Below the pieces are notes generated by a model. The model saw nothing but the letters and a program-made list of their open reading frames with translations, was not told where the DNA came from and ran no database searches. DNA of 64,000 nucleotides from JASHPR01 sp963815375 (lineage in GTDB: Bacteria > Actinomycetota > Actinomycetes > Streptosporangiales > Streptosporangiaceae), in contig CAWFGX010000001.1 of the NCBI GenBank assembly GCA_963815375.1, positions 2,604,001 through 2,668,000 of the forward strand. The letters run 5' to 3'. Numbering within the stretch: position 1 is the stretch's first letter; each line of letters begins with the position of its first letter. Shown here piece after piece: positions 35,498 to 44,362 of the stretch. The position numbers and the translations under genes are program-made.

Positions 35498-36010
35498 ATG
35501 ATGGCCATGGCATCTGCGATCGAAGCCATCATCCTGACTGGCTCCAGCCCGGTGCCGGCCGTTGCTGGCGGCACGTTCGTGCAGCTTCCCGGCGGGCTGA
35601 CAATGCTGCCAGTCACCCGCGAGGTTGCCCGACCGCTTGATCGTGCCGCCGTCGGCGATGACGGCATCCCGGTCGGCTGGGCACTGCGCCCGCCCGTTGC
35701 CGCCCTGGCGCGGACCATGTCAGCGGGCCGCACAGCCTTGTACCTGATTAGCGAGACCTTTGGCGGGCCGGGCGTCAAGGAGGCCATCGCCTGGACCGAC
35801 GGCGAGCTGCTGTATGGCCCGTCGGGTACCTGCGAGACTGACGCGGACTTGCAGCCCGGCTACCACGTTGCCCGCGGTCGTGATGATGCGGTGAACGCCG
35901 ACCTGCGGGCGATCGGAGTGCAGGTCGGCGGTGAGCTAGACGAGCGCGCGGCCGTGGGACTGGACCGGCACCGGATGACTCAGGACTGGCTGCGGAGTAA
36001 GCCAACCTGA
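35498..36010 (+). CDS. Conserved actinobacterial hypothetical protein
   Basis: The protein has 170 aa; ATGs at 35498, 35501 and 35507 are all possible. LYLISETFGGPGVKEAIAW, LLYGPSGTCETDADLQPGYHVA and AAVGLDRHRMTQDW are strongly peptide-like and typical of an actinobacterial family without known function. No TM segment or signal peptide is visible. Confidence 0.65.
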   Translation: MMAMASAIEAIILTGSSPVPAVAGGTFVQLPGGLTMLPVTREVARPLDRAAVGDDGIPVGWALRPPVAALARTMSAGRTALYLISETFGGPGVKEAIAWTDGELLYGPSGTCETDADLQPGYHVARGRDDAVNADLRAIGVQVGGELDERAAVGLDRHRMTQDWLRSKPT

Positions 36011-36181
36011 CCGCGCTCACGCACGGCGCGGTCAACCAGATCCGCACATGCTGCACCCGGCTCGCGGCGCTGCGTCCGGCGGCCAACCTGGTCCGGCCAC
36101 CCGCCCGCTTGCACGATGTGACGATGGCGCGCTGCCTGTGACTGGCCACCGTGCCCGGCTGCGCGCTCTACGATCTGTGGC

Positions 36182-36583
36182 ATGGACATCGGCGATGAGA
36201 AGTACGTCGCTACGACGACATTCCGCAAGTCAGGCACGGCAGTGCCGACCGCGACCTGGATCGTGCCGCTTGAGGCCGGCCGGGTCGGCTTCTTGACTTC
36301 GTCCGCATCGGGCAAGTACAAACGACTGCGGAACAATCAACGCGTTACCCTGCAGCCGTCCGACATTCGGGGCAAAGTAAAAGTCGGTAGCACGCCCGTC
36401 GAGGGCACAGTTCAGCTGGTCACCTCAGGGCCAGATTTCGACGCGGTGCAGAGCAAGGTGCGCGGGAAGTACGGCCTCATGGTGAGCATCTCGAAATTCT
36501 TCAATACGCTCGGCCACCTCGGCAGAGGCCCGTTTCCCTATGCAGATGTCGGCGTCATCGTGACGTTTCTCGGCGGGAACTAA
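36182..36583 (+). CDS. PPOX-class F420-dependent oxidoreductase
   Basis: The protein has 133 aa and the split-barrel flavin/F420 fold: YVATTTFRKSGTAVPTATWIVPLEAGRVGFLTSSASGKYKRLRNNQRVTLQPSDIRGKV. The length is normal for the family. It probably reduces a small molecule with F420H2. It is a single gene; its start has no strong ribosome-binding site, which is common for leaderless actinobacterial transcripts. Confidence 0.85.
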   Translation: MDIGDEKYVATTTFRKSGTAVPTATWIVPLEAGRVGFLTSSASGKYKRLRNNQRVTLQPSDIRGKVKVGSTPVEGTVQLVTSGPDFDAVQSKVRGKYGLMVSISKFFNTLGHLGRGPFPYADVGVIVTFLGGN

Positions 36584-36845
36584 GCGCGCCGCAGCGCCCG
36601 CGATCGTCCAATCGCGGCTACCTGGCGATTGCGGGGCGCAGCGACGCAAGCCCGTCCCAGGTTCGTGCCTTCCAGGGAACGCCGCAACCCCGCTGACGAC
36701 ACGGTAGATCACCTCGAAGCGAGCAAAGCGCTGCCACATAGCGGCGAGACACCGGGCGCCACCCATCGATGTCTGGACCATCGACTCGGACTGAGACCGG
36801 ATCTCGATATCCGCTTTTGCCGCCCTACGCGCATCGGTCTTGGCG

Positions 36846-37271
36846 CTATCCAGCCGTATTATCGAGTTGGCCTATCGCGCATATAACGCCTGCTGTCTTC
36901 GGGCACGCCCACACTGCCCGGCCCCCCTGCTCGACTGCGGTCAGCGGATGGGAGTGCGGATGCTGCGGGCACTGTGGCCAGTTCGTTGGACGTGCGATAC
37001 TGCAAAGCTCCTCAACGACCCACTCCTGGACCTGGTCGGCGACCGATGCAATCCGTTCCGCGAGCGCATCGGCGGGTCGCGCGGATATGCCCTGACCTGA
37101 GCCGTCGGCGCTGTACAGCATCGCTGTGACCTGCTCCGCGGTTGCGGACCATGGCTCGTCCCGAACGTCGGGGAGCACCGAAGCCGACCTTTCCAGGTCA
37201 GATAGGACAGGCGCGAGCGCTTCCTCCAGGGTGGTGTCCAACCAATCCTCCCTCCCCGTCCGGCCCTCCAC
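36846..37271 (-). CDS. Conserved hypothetical protein with Cys/His cluster
   Basis: The protein has 141 aa. VQEWVVEELCSIARPTNWPQCPQHPHSHPL and VWACPKTAGVICAIGQL form a conserved C-terminal module with three Cys and several His, possibly metal-binding. Similar small proteins occur throughout actinomycetes, often near mobile elements. Function is unknown. Confidence 0.6.
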   Translation of the reverse strand: MEGRTGREDWLDTTLEEALAPVLSDLERSASVLPDVRDEPWSATAEQVTAMLYSADGSGQGISARPADALAERIASVADQVQEWVVEELCSIARPTNWPQCPQHPHSHPLTAVEQGGRAVWACPKTAGVICAIGQLDNTAG

Positions 37272-37297
37272 CCATCACCCCGAATCCCGGGGCAACG

Positions 37298-37705
37298 TCA
37301 ACGTTCAAGCCGACTAGCCCAGCCGCGTGCGTCCAGTGCCTCAAAGTCAGCGTCTGGGCCAGGCACAGACTCTAACCTGGATCTTTCGTGATCTTGGCTC
37401 GGTGGCCTGAAGCGGCGGCTCGGCTGGATACCGAGCGCGTCATAGAGCAGCTGGTAGGGGCTGGCTGAGCGGGTGTGCTCTGCGACAAGCAGCAGGATGC
37501 ACCGGTCCGGCGCTTCGAAGGTGGTCAGCAGCCGCCATGCGCCATACAGATCCAGTCTGCAAATGGCCGAAAGCTGCTCACCCGCCAGCCGCACACCAGC
37601 AGCTGCGCATCCGCGCCGACGTATGTCGTCAACAGCTAATATCAGCGAAGCCTTGGCTTTGCCCCTCATGGAAGCGATCTGCTCGCGGGCGAGCTGGGCC
37701 GGCAC
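37298..37705 (-). CDS. RelE/HigB-like toxin candidate
   Basis: The protein has 135 aa from GTG 37705, eleven bases after the antitoxin stop. The pattern RLDLYGAWRLLTTFEAPDRCILLLVAEHTRSASPYQLLYDALGI resembles actinobacterial RelE/ParE-superfamily toxins (a strand-helix-strand around YRLLT..DRCILLL). A ribonuclease acting on translating mRNA would be the family expectation. Catalytic residues cannot be fixed by eye. Confidence 0.55.
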   Translation of the reverse strand: MPAQLAREQIASMRGKAKASLILAVDDIRRRGCAAAGVRLAGEQLSAICRLDLYGAWRLLTTFEAPDRCILLLVAEHTRSASPYQLLYDALGIQPSRRFRPPSQDHERSRLESVPGPDADFEALDARGWASRLER

Positions 37706-37716
37706 AGTCGCGACCG

Positions 37717-38229
37717 TCAGTTTTCCTCCTCTGCGGCCCCGTCACCGAGCTGGCGGCGTGCCCAGCTGAGATCTTCTTCTGAGGGCGCATACTCATCGCC
37801 GAGTTCTCCCGCGCGCAGTTGGCACAGCGCCTCGGCGAGCTTGCCATCTGCGTAGTCACTGGCGTCCTGGGCAGACCACCATACGTAATCGCGAAGCTCG
37901 CGGCTCTTGCCCAGCCGCCGCAGTTCCTCAAGCAGGACTTGCAGACGGACCAGACTGTCGATGGTGACCTCGTGACGCCGCCGCTTTGCCGAAGCTGGGA
38001 TAAGGACGCCCGCCTGCAGCCACGACTCGACTGTTGTCCGGGAGACCCCGAGCAGGCGGGCGGCCACCGCAACCGACACGCTGGGCAGGTCATGCCGCCG
38101 GTGAGCAAGCAAAACCTCAGCCGCCTCCCTTACCTGTTCCCCATCAAGCCTCCCCGCGGCCATGTCCTGCAAGAGAGCAACATCGGTGACGACATGCTCG
38201 GCATGGTCATACTCGCTCGCGACGGACAT
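37717..38229 (-). CDS. HTH antitoxin-like protein
   Basis: The protein has 170 aa. An excisionase/MerR-type HTH lies mid-protein (VSVAVAARLLGVSRTTVESWLQAGVLIPASAKRRRHEV). The C-terminal helices are acidic and could neutralise the downstream basic protein. A good ribosome-binding site (GGGGAGGTGGGAG) precedes the ATG. The inverted-repeat operator ~16 bases upstream fits autoregulation. Gene order antitoxin-toxin with an eleven-base gap is classic for type II systems. Confidence 0.6.
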   Translation of the reverse strand: MSVASEYDHAEHVVTDVALLQDMAAGRLDGEQVREAAEVLLAHRRHDLPSVSVAVAARLLGVSRTTVESWLQAGVLIPASAKRRRHEVTIDSLVRLQVLLEELRRLGKSRELRDYVWWSAQDASDYADGKLAEALCQLRAGELGDEYAPSEEDLSWARRQLGDGAAEEEN

Positions 38230-38244
38230 CTCCCACCTCCCCTG

Positions 38245-38277
38245 CGCTGAACAAAATCATACTAAATTTGTTCAGCG
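38245..38277 (-). promoter_or_regulatory. 11-bp inverted-repeat operator of the toxin-antitoxin-like pair
   Basis: CGCTGAACAAA (38245-38255) and TTTGTTCAGCG (38267-38277) are exact inverted repeats with an 11-base AT-rich spacer. On the minus strand the spacer contains TATGAT, a good -10 element, so a bound repressor would cover the promoter. Confidence 0.7.
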
Positions 38278-38819
38278 GATCAGTACGCTGCGGACACCTT
38301 CCGCCTGCCGAGTCACCGATCCTGGGGCTCACCTGCAGTCCGGGGCTTTGCTGACCGCCGCCCGCCAGTCATCGTCACCTGCGGCTTTCGCGCTCGCAGC
38401 GATACTCACGCCGCCTGGCTTACGGATCTTTGAGGCCGCCGGCGCATAGATTGCCGCGCTTGGCGAGCAGCACGGTCACCAGGTGCTGCGGAGCCTTGAA
38501 TCATCATCAGAAGATCTATCTGGGTAACACGGAGTGCCGGCTGACCCTTTATAGAGGCGGCAAAAGTCAGCCACAAGACCACCAGGCCATAGATCCTCAG
38601 CACGCCGCCACGGCCAATCCTAAGCGACCAGAGCAAACAGACAATTCCAGGTCAGCGGCACGAAGCTGGCTTCCGCGCCCGGAATGTGCTGCCTGGGCCC
38701 GCAGCTCGTACACGCCCGGAAGTGCCGGCCCTAACGTCCGCGCCAGCGGTCGAGCGGGTACCGCCCCTGTACTTTCCTGCTGTACTCGCGACTCGAACGT
38801 TCGAATTATTCTTCTGACC
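38278..38819. other. Region between the TA operator and the tRNA scar
   Basis: No supported gene. The open frames here are shadows with no family pattern. Confidence 0.35.
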
Positions 38820-38862
38820 TGTGGAGCTAAGGGGACTCGAATCCCTGACCCCCTGTTTGCAA
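38820..38862 (-). repeat. tRNA-Ala 3'-half attachment-site scar
   Basis: The minus strand carries TTTGCAAACAGGGGGTCAGG, then a T-arm with GATTCGAG and the acceptor strand TTAGCTCCA. This equals the 3' half of a tRNA-Ala(UGC) gene from the anticodon loop to the end. The 5' half does not pair: the sequence before TTTGCAA cannot form the anticodon stem and no GGGGC acceptor is present. Tyrosine integrases of actinomycete elements use exactly such 3' tRNA segments as att sites. Confidence 0.65.
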
Positions 38863-39008
38863 AATGCGACAAAGGCCGCATACCGACCTAGCCGATTCGC
38901 AAAAGGCCAGGTCAGAGGCTCCTCTTCAATTCGGTTGGGAGTGCTTTGGAACGGGTCATCCGCAAGATGACCTCCCAAATTCCTCCCAGTTGATCAAGGA
39001 GGAGCAGC

Positions 39009-39548
39009 ATGTCCGAGGACCAGTCCCGCCAGCTCGAACAAGGCAACGACGACTGCTTTCAGCCGCCGGACTTGCGCCCACTACGGGCGCTCGCCGAACG
39101 GGAGGAACTGGCCGAGGCTCGTGCCTGCCTGGCTAACGGTATGGGCAATCCCCGGCCTGCGGACGGCCGATACGCGCCGCTGGCACGCGATGTGGCCGAA
39201 GCGCTGACCGAGGCCGGACTTACCTTGCACAACTGCGCGCCGCATCATCCGCGGTACCGGCTGGGCGGAGTGTGCCTGCTCCCAGTCCCAAGCCACCACA
39301 ACCCCGACGGCCAGGGCGGCATCGCCGTGTCATGGACCACCCATAACCTGCTCGCCCTGGACTGGGATCGCGGCCGCGAACACCAGGACACCCAGCAGGC
39401 CATGAACCGCGCGCTCGCCAGCGTGCTCAAGGCGCTCGGCTACCAGGTGCGGCCGTTCGGAACGGGCGGCGCTTCCCTGGTCACCGGGCCGCGCCCTTCC
39501 AGCCCGCCGACAGCTCCCCGGACCCGGACATCAAGGGGACGGCGGTGA
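39009..39548 (+). CDS. Integrative-element hypothetical protein preceding DUF2637 gene
   Basis: The protein has 179 aa with AAGGAGGAGCAGC before the ATG. The middle part (REVAEAL-like DVAEALTEAGLTLHNC, GGVCLLPVPSHHNPDGQGGIAVSWTTHNLLALDWDR) matches small proteins found immediately upstream of DUF2637 genes in actinomycete integrative elements. The role is unknown, possibly replication or spread control. It overlaps the next start by GTGA. Confidence 0.6.
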   Translation: MSEDQSRQLEQGNDDCFQPPDLRPLRALAEREELAEARACLANGMGNPRPADGRYAPLARDVAEALTEAGLTLHNCAPHHPRYRLGGVCLLPVPSHHNPDGQGGIAVSWTTHNLLALDWDRGREHQDTQQAMNRALASVLKALGYQVRPFGTGGASLVTGPRPSSPPTAPRTRTSRGRR

Positions 39549-40393
39549 GCGCCGCCGACCGGGCTATCCGGATCTCGACCGCAGTCGCAGTCCTCGGCGT
39601 GGCGGGCATCGCCGCGTACGTGTCGTACTGGCATGCCTACGAGGTCGTCCGCGCCCACGGCGAAAGCGGCGTGACCGCGCGGCTGGAACCGGCCACGATC
39701 GACGGGCTGGTGTACGCATCCTCGATGGTGGTCTTGTACGCGGCCCGGCACCAACTCGCCGTACCGGCGCTGGCCCGGTGGCTCCTGGCCATGGGCATCG
39801 TGGCGACCCTGGCGGCGAACGTGGCCCACGGCTGGCCCAACGGCCCGATCGGCGCCGCAGTGGCGGCCTGGCCCGCGGCCAGCCTGGTCGGCAGCTATGA
39901 GCTACTGCTCTGGCTCGTCCGGACCGCCGCTGCTGGCGTTGCGGCCCGCGAACCAGCCGCGAACCAGCAAGGCGAGCCAGCGGACCACCTAGTCCACGAA
40001 CTGCGGCTTGTGCCGATGCCGGACGCGGTTGGCCCGGAGCATGACGGCGCACGGGGTAATCACGCCATGCCGGGCGGCCACAACGACCGCTGCGTCGCAC
40101 CAGCCGGAGCCGCGGACCGGACCAGCGGACCAGGCTGGGCCAGACCGGACCAGGCGTACCGGTCCGCGAACCAGGAAACGACCGACTGGCCCATTGCGGG
40201 CGTAGCCGCCAGCGCTGGCGAGAACATCGATGCGGCAGCAGTGGCCGCCTACCGGGCCAGTCTCGGCACCGGCAGGCCGCTATCCGAGCGCAAGCTCGCG
40301 GCAATGTTCGGCAAGACCTCCCGCCGCTGGGCCCGCCACCGCATAGCCGAGGCTCGCCAGGACCTCGTGTCTGCCATGGAGGACAGCCGGTAG
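39545..40393 (+). CDS. DUF2637 (Spd-like) membrane protein with C-terminal DNA-binding-like tail
   Basis: The protein has 282 aa from GTG 39545. About four TM helices occupy residues 10-130: AVAVLGVAGIAAYVSYWHAYEVV, the hallmark LEPATIDGLVYASSMVVLYAAR, VATLAANVAHGWP and AAWPAASLVGSYELLLWLV. After a hydrophilic linker the C-terminus reads GRPLSERKLAAMFGKTSRRWARHRIAEA, an HTH-like segment. DUF2637 proteins are conserved in actinomycete integrative and conjugative elements and some are implicated in plasmid spread. A broken second copy of the 3' end lies at ~43.5 kb. Confidence 0.75.
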   Translation: MSAADRAIRISTAVAVLGVAGIAAYVSYWHAYEVVRAHGESGVTARLEPATIDGLVYASSMVVLYAARHQLAVPALARWLLAMGIVATLAANVAHGWPNGPIGAAVAAWPAASLVGSYELLLWLVRTAAAGVAAREPAANQQGEPADHLVHELRLVPMPDAVGPEHDGARGNHAMPGGHNDRCVAPAGAADRTSGPGWARPDQAYRSANQETTDWPIAGVAASAGENIDAAAVAAYRASLGTGRPLSERKLAAMFGKTSRRWARHRIAEARQDLVSAMEDSR

Positions 40394-40482
40394 GCCGCTG
40401 TCTCATCTGACTGCTTGCCCACTGCGGACGATTCGGGCGGTTGTTCGCCCGTCACTCCTCGTGGACACGCGACGACACCGGC

Positions 40483-41399
40483 TTATTTGTCATAGATAGC
40501 AAGGACGTTCAGGGCGGGCTGCGACTTGAGGCTGCCAACGATCCTGAGTCCGTACCGCTGTCCACGCCGGATGAGGTTGTAGGCAAATACGCCGGTGTCG
40601 TAGTCGCCGCGGGCAACCACGTGAAGGTGAAGCGTCTCACCGGTGTCGAGTGTTGTGCGGTAGTCGATCCAGCGGGCAGGCCTCCGTCACCTATGACGTC
40701 CTCGATGACCTTAACCGCCTTATCGGCGTTCCAGTGGTCAGCGAACCAGTTCCAGTAAGCGTCGCGTTGGAGCCTGCGCATATCCGTGGAAGTGCTCTCC
40801 GGGTAGCCCACAGGTAGCGTGCCACCATCGCGCTTCAGTTTCTCAACCAGCGGGCCGAAGAACGTGACTACTCGCCCATCGTTGAGCTCGGCAGCTTGGG
40901 GCAGGAACTTGGTACCGGGACCGGCATCGACGAACGCGATCATCCGCGGGCTCGCGGCAATGGCACCTGAACTGGGAAGCGGGTGCTTCTGGTCTACCAG
41001 GCAGATACGGGTTGGCTGGTTTACCAGGTAGTGCAATGACAGTTCCACCAGTTGCCGGGCGGCGCTCTCGACCGGCTGCAAGATGATGTTGCTGCCCTCC
41101 TGCCGGCCGCTTGTGGTCACCCTCCCGGCGTCCACGTCAGCATCGAGCTTCAGCCAGGGAAATAACGCAGGCAGCCCAACGCCTAGCCGGGCGCTGGCTG
41201 ATTTCTCCAGCTGCCCAGTCCGGCCCTCCGAGATCTGCAGCTCGACGGTCCGGAACGCTGGTCCGACGACAGCGTCGTAGAAGGCACTGATCTGCTGACT
41301 GTCGATGAAGATAGGCGAGTCGGCAAGCCACGAGAGATCCGGCATGCTGTCCCTGGCCGACACGTCAATGGCTCCCTGCGTCGTCGAGTCGGCCATCAA
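40483..41399 (-). pseudogene. Third gene of the AbiE operon, unknown function, one frameshift
   Basis: From ATG 41399 the frame runs ~240 residues (DLSWLADSPIFIDSQQISAFYDAVVGPAF ... DAYWNWFADHWNADKAVKVIEDVIGDGG). It then continues one base out of phase from about 40675 as WIDYRTTLDTGETLHLHVVARGDYDTGVFAYNLIRRGQRYG to TAA at 40483. Restoring one base gives ~305 aa. I do not recognise the family. It starts 40 bases after abiEii on the same strand, so it is probably co-transcribed. The intact-looking C-terminus argues that the break is recent or an assembly error. Confidence 0.6.
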
Positions 41400-41438
41400 G
41401 CTACCGGACCGAGTCAGGGACAGCCAGGAGGGAGACGG

Positions 41439-42308
41439 CTAGCCTTCGCGGTTCCAAGCGCGCTGGTCGGGATCCCAGGTTGCCAGGCCCGTGACAGAGC
41501 CGGTGATGACCGGGTTTGCTAAGGCCTTCAGAGACTCGAGAGCGTGGCCGAAGTCTTCGGGGAGCGTTTCGGTGAGCTGGAGCTTGCGCCGCCATGATGC
41601 CCACCTTGGCTGGCCGATCTCGGCATATCCGTCGAGCGCATCATCGAGGCTGGCCAGTTCGACCTGCCGATGGTCTGCGACAGCCTGGAGAGCTTGCCGC
41701 ACTTCTGCCGCCCTGAAGGAGCAGCGGCCGGTCAGCACGAAGATGTCGCCGAAGTCTCGCCACCGGGTGCTCGCCGAGCCGCGCTCCAGCGAAGTAACGA
41801 TCTTCTCGGCGAGGACCATCTCCATCGGGTAGCCACGCAGCTGGATCGGTTCTTGCCCGAGCAGGCGGGGCAAGGAGATCTCAGCCGGTTCCGGCCAGAT
41901 CGGGTCACCGATGCTGACATCGACATGAAAAGGTTCCCGCGCGCTCGCCAGCCGCGAGACCAGCCGGACCCGTACGCCGCTGTACTTGTCCTCTTCCCGG
42001 ATTGCCTCAGCGGTCACGTTGCTCAGGTCGAACGTAAGGCCATCATCCAGTTCGGCTGGCAGCGCCGTGCCGGCTACGTCGGCGACGAACTGCCTGATGC
42101 CCTCCGCCTCGTTCGCGGTCTGCAGCGCGGCGCCGTCGATGTCGGCCGTCGGCCGTCGAAGCCCGTACGCGGCGAGCAGCACCCCGCCTTTCAGCACGAA
42201 CCTGTTTCTGAGTCGTGACTGAGCCAGCCGAAGCAGGAACCCTTCGAGGGCGTACAGCCTCAGGTACTCAGCGGTCGTGCGCCCTTCGGCCCTGGCCTGC
42301 CTCTGCAA
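41439..42308 (-). CDS. abiEii: AbiEii-type nucleotidyltransferase toxin
   Basis: About 289 aa, counting from TTG 42308. The frame is open ~20 codons further (RPTKDTVSGRAFLALQRQAR, matching the family N-terminus), but contains no ATG or GTG. The nucleotidyltransferase motif is FVLKGGVLLAAYGLRRPTADID, giving GG and DxD. Later Asp and Lys occur in FHVDVSIGDP and EMVLAEKIVT, and the DFGDIFVLTG helix is typical. AbiEii/MenT enzymes add nucleotides to tRNA or other acceptors and cause abortive infection. Absence of a normal start suggests coupling to the upstream antitoxin or a lost start. Confidence 0.8.
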   Translation of the reverse strand: MQRQARAEGRTTAEYLRLYALEGFLLRLAQSRLRNRFVLKGGVLLAAYGLRRPTADIDGAALQTANEAEGIRQFVADVAGTALPAELDDGLTFDLSNVTAEAIREEDKYSGVRVRLVSRLASAREPFHVDVSIGDPIWPEPAEISLPRLLGQEPIQLRGYPMEMVLAEKIVTSLERGSASTRWRDFGDIFVLTGRCSFRAAEVRQALQAVADHRQVELASLDDALDGYAEIGQPRWASWRRKLQLTETLPEDFGHALESLKALANPVITGSVTGLATWDPDQRAWNREG

Positions 42309-42421
42309 TGCCAGGAAAGCTCGCCCGCTGACAGTGTCTTTGGTGGGCCTGGCGATATCGTCCTCATCTCATCGTGTCGGCCGCTTAGCCGCAGAAGACT
42401 TCTGTCGCGATGGCGCTCCTG

Positions 42422-43004
42422 TCAGAGCAGCACCTGCAGTGCGTGAAGCAAAGATGGCCTCGCCGTCGGAAAGAACCGGGTGAGCCGCATCAGATCAGCT
42501 GGCGTGCCCCCCTGGCGCAGCCAGCGCCGCAATGCCTCGTTGGCGACCTCTGGCCCCACAGCACGTCGCAGCCGGAACGCGTCGACAATACTGCGAGGTG
42601 CGTCGTATAGGCCGAGCATGTACGTATCGTCCAGTTGCATCCTGCCCCGCCCCACCTCGAATGTGGCGGGGTCGAACTTATGCCAGTGCACCGGCGCAGA
42701 CACGACGGGCGTCCCACGCACCGCGGGGTATCGCAATGTCATGGGCGGCGGGGATGATGTCCGTCAGTTCATGCCAGGCCAGCGCCGACAGCAGGCACAG
42801 CGTCGGCTGGCGGGCCTTCGCCGCGATCTCGATCAAGTCGTAGTCAGCCGGCTCCTCGTCAGTTCGCCGGTACAGGCCGTGCCCGATTCGCTCAACCGCG
42901 CCCGTAGCCTGCAGGCGCTGAAGCCTGCGCCGCGACAGACCGTGGCCTGCCGCCTCCGCGAACGTGAACGTCGCTGGTATTTCAGGCTCCGCGATAGCGA
43001 CCAC
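42422..43004 (-). pseudogene. abiEi: AbiEi-type antitoxin/transcription factor with frameshift
   Basis: Residues from 43004 read TFTFAEAAGHGLSRRRLQRLQATGAVERIGHGLYRR and LCLLSALAWHELTDIIPAAHDIAIPRG, the AbiEi winged helix plus start of the antitoxin domain. The reading then switches frame near 42715 to PVVSAPVHWHKFDPATFEVGRGRMQLDDTYMLGLYDAPRSIVDAF and ends LLHALQVLL. One base change restores ~193 aa. AbiEi proteins repress their own promoter and neutralise AbiEii. The operator directly upstream is intact. Confidence 0.75.
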
Positions 43005-43014
43005 CTCCTCCGCT

Positions 43015-43061
43015 GTACCGAATCCTATCCAAGCATAGCTGCGCTGGGTAGGATTAAGTAC
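43015..43061 (-). promoter_or_regulatory. AbiE-type inverted-repeat operator
   Basis: GTACCGAATCCTATCC (43015-43030) and GGGTAGGATTAAGTAC (43046-43061) form an inverted repeat with a 15-base spacer, just upstream of the AbiEi start and its GGAGGAGGTG ribosome-binding site. A second copy with the same spacing occurs at 62495-62541. Confidence 0.7.
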
Positions 43062-43143
43062 AAAGGGTCACCCGACGCCTTCCGCCTAAGCCGCTCCCGT
43101 CGGCGAGGCTGGATTTCCTGCTCTCGTGGTAGCCCGCCATACC

Positions 43144-43479
43144 TCAGGATGCCTTGAAGACCTCGTCGAGGTGCCACTCCAGGAACTCGCGGTTCGGCTG
43201 GTCAGCCCGGCGCGCTGGTAGCTCGATGACCTGGCCTGCCTTGGCGTAGAAATGCTCGCCGTTGCCGAACTCCTCACGCAGCCGCGGGCTCACCACGAGC
43301 CCGTACCTGGGGTCCACGCCCAGATAGCCACGGTCGAACATGGTGTGCACATCCGACCGGAGCAGCAGGCCGTTGTCGAGCCGGTGCTCACCGCCCTCGG
43401 TCACCGGGCGGACATGCGCGGCCTGCAGCACGGGCGGAATGTGCGTGCCGGTGACCGCGCACTGCCGCCGACACGGCAT
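43144..43479 (-). pseudogene. HNH endonuclease, C-terminal fragment
   Basis: The fragment has 111 aa. The HNH core is visible: CAVTG, LQAAHVRPVTEGGEHRLDNGLLLRSDVHTMFDRGYLGVD. It is followed by the family tail (VVSPRLREEFGNGEHFY...LEWHLDEVF). Full-length proteins have ~180 more N-terminal residues. Here the sequence changes abruptly at 43480 to a decayed DUF2637 3' end, so the gene was cut by recombination. Confidence 0.7.
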
Positions 43480-43507
43480 GGGGTCCGGAAGGCCTCGGCA
43501 CGCTGGA

Positions 43508-43660
43508 CGGATGCAGCCGCCTGCCGCACGAGCCTGGATCAGGGCAAGCCACTATCGGAACGCAAGCTCGCGGTCATATTCGACAAGACCTCCCGCCGCT
43601 AGGCCCGTCACCGCGTGGCCGAGGCTGCCGCGAGTGTCACGTCGGCCATGGCCGCCAGCA
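43508..43660 (+). pseudogene. Broken second copy of the DUF2637 gene 3' end
   Basis: LDQGKPLSERKLAVIFDKTSRR, a TAG stop, then ARHRVAEAA corresponds to the C-terminus of the intact protein (GRPLSERKLAAMFGKTSRRWARHRIAEA). The DNA is ~85% identical over 70 bases. The two copies bracket the AbiE cassette, consistent with its insertion between related element copies. Confidence 0.65.
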
Positions 43661-43768
43661 CGGGCTCGGGTTGACAGTGCCTCTGCGTGGCTGGTCGTCC
43701 GAGCGGTCCGGACAGCGCTACGCTGCCGGAGTTCACACGGGACCGACGATGGGCGTGGTACCGAAGAA

Positions 43769-44308
43769 ATGCGGGAGATCGAAGTCAAGTACCGGGTCTG
43801 TGACATGTCCGCGCTAGAACGTGCACTGACCCAACGTGGAGCGGTGTTATCGCAGCCAGGACGCCAGGACGATCAGGCGTACGCCCCGCGAGGCTGGGCC
43901 TACGGACAGCCCAAGACCGGGATCGCGTTCGCCCGGCTACGCAGCGAGGATGGCCGCTGCCTGTTCACAGTGAAGACGCCGCTGGACAACGAGATGGCGT
44001 GCGCCGAGCACGAAACCGCCGTGGCCGACCGAGCCCAGATGCACCAGGCGGTCCTCGCCATGGGGTTCGTGCCGACCGTCCGGATCGTGAAAACCCGCAG
44101 AACAGCCACGCTGGGCGACGTCGCGCTATGCGTGGACAACGTCGAGCATGCAGGATCGTTCTTCGAGGTGAAGAAGGTCCTAATGGCCGCTGATCACCCA
44201 ACGGCCATCCAAGACCAGCTGGATGCCTTCGCGCGCTCGCTGGGCGTAGCGCTGGAACGGGTGACCGACACCTACGACAGCCTCGTCCGCGGCGCGCTCG
44301 CTGGCTAG
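43769..44308 (+). CDS. CYTH-domain protein (CyaB / class IV adenylyl cyclase-like)
   Basis: The protein has 179 aa. It starts with the EIEVKYRV signature (ExExK) of CYTH enzymes. Charged tunnel residues follow in GIAFARLRSEDGRCLFTVKTP, EHETAVADR, RIVKTRR, VCVDNVEHAGSFFEVKKV and the C-terminal DTYDSLV. CYTH proteins bind triphosphates with divalent metal. Members are thiamine-triphosphatases, adenylyl cyclases or inorganic triphosphatases. It lies within the defence-rich region, so a nucleotide-signal role is conceivable but unproven. Confidence 0.8.
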   Translation: MREIEVKYRVCDMSALERALTQRGAVLSQPGRQDDQAYAPRGWAYGQPKTGIAFARLRSEDGRCLFTVKTPLDNEMACAEHETAVADRAQMHQAVLAMGFVPTVRIVKTRRTATLGDVALCVDNVEHAGSFFEVKKVLMAADHPTAIQDQLDAFARSLGVALERVTDTYDSLVRGALAG

Positions 44309-44362
44309 ATGGCGAGCCGCGGGGAACAGTACAAGGCCGACGATCCATAGCAACTAGGCATT

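Noticed and set aside
38820..38895. Complete tRNA-Ala gene
   Set aside because: Only the 3' half matches; the 5' acceptor and anticodon stems cannot form, so it is an attachment scar.
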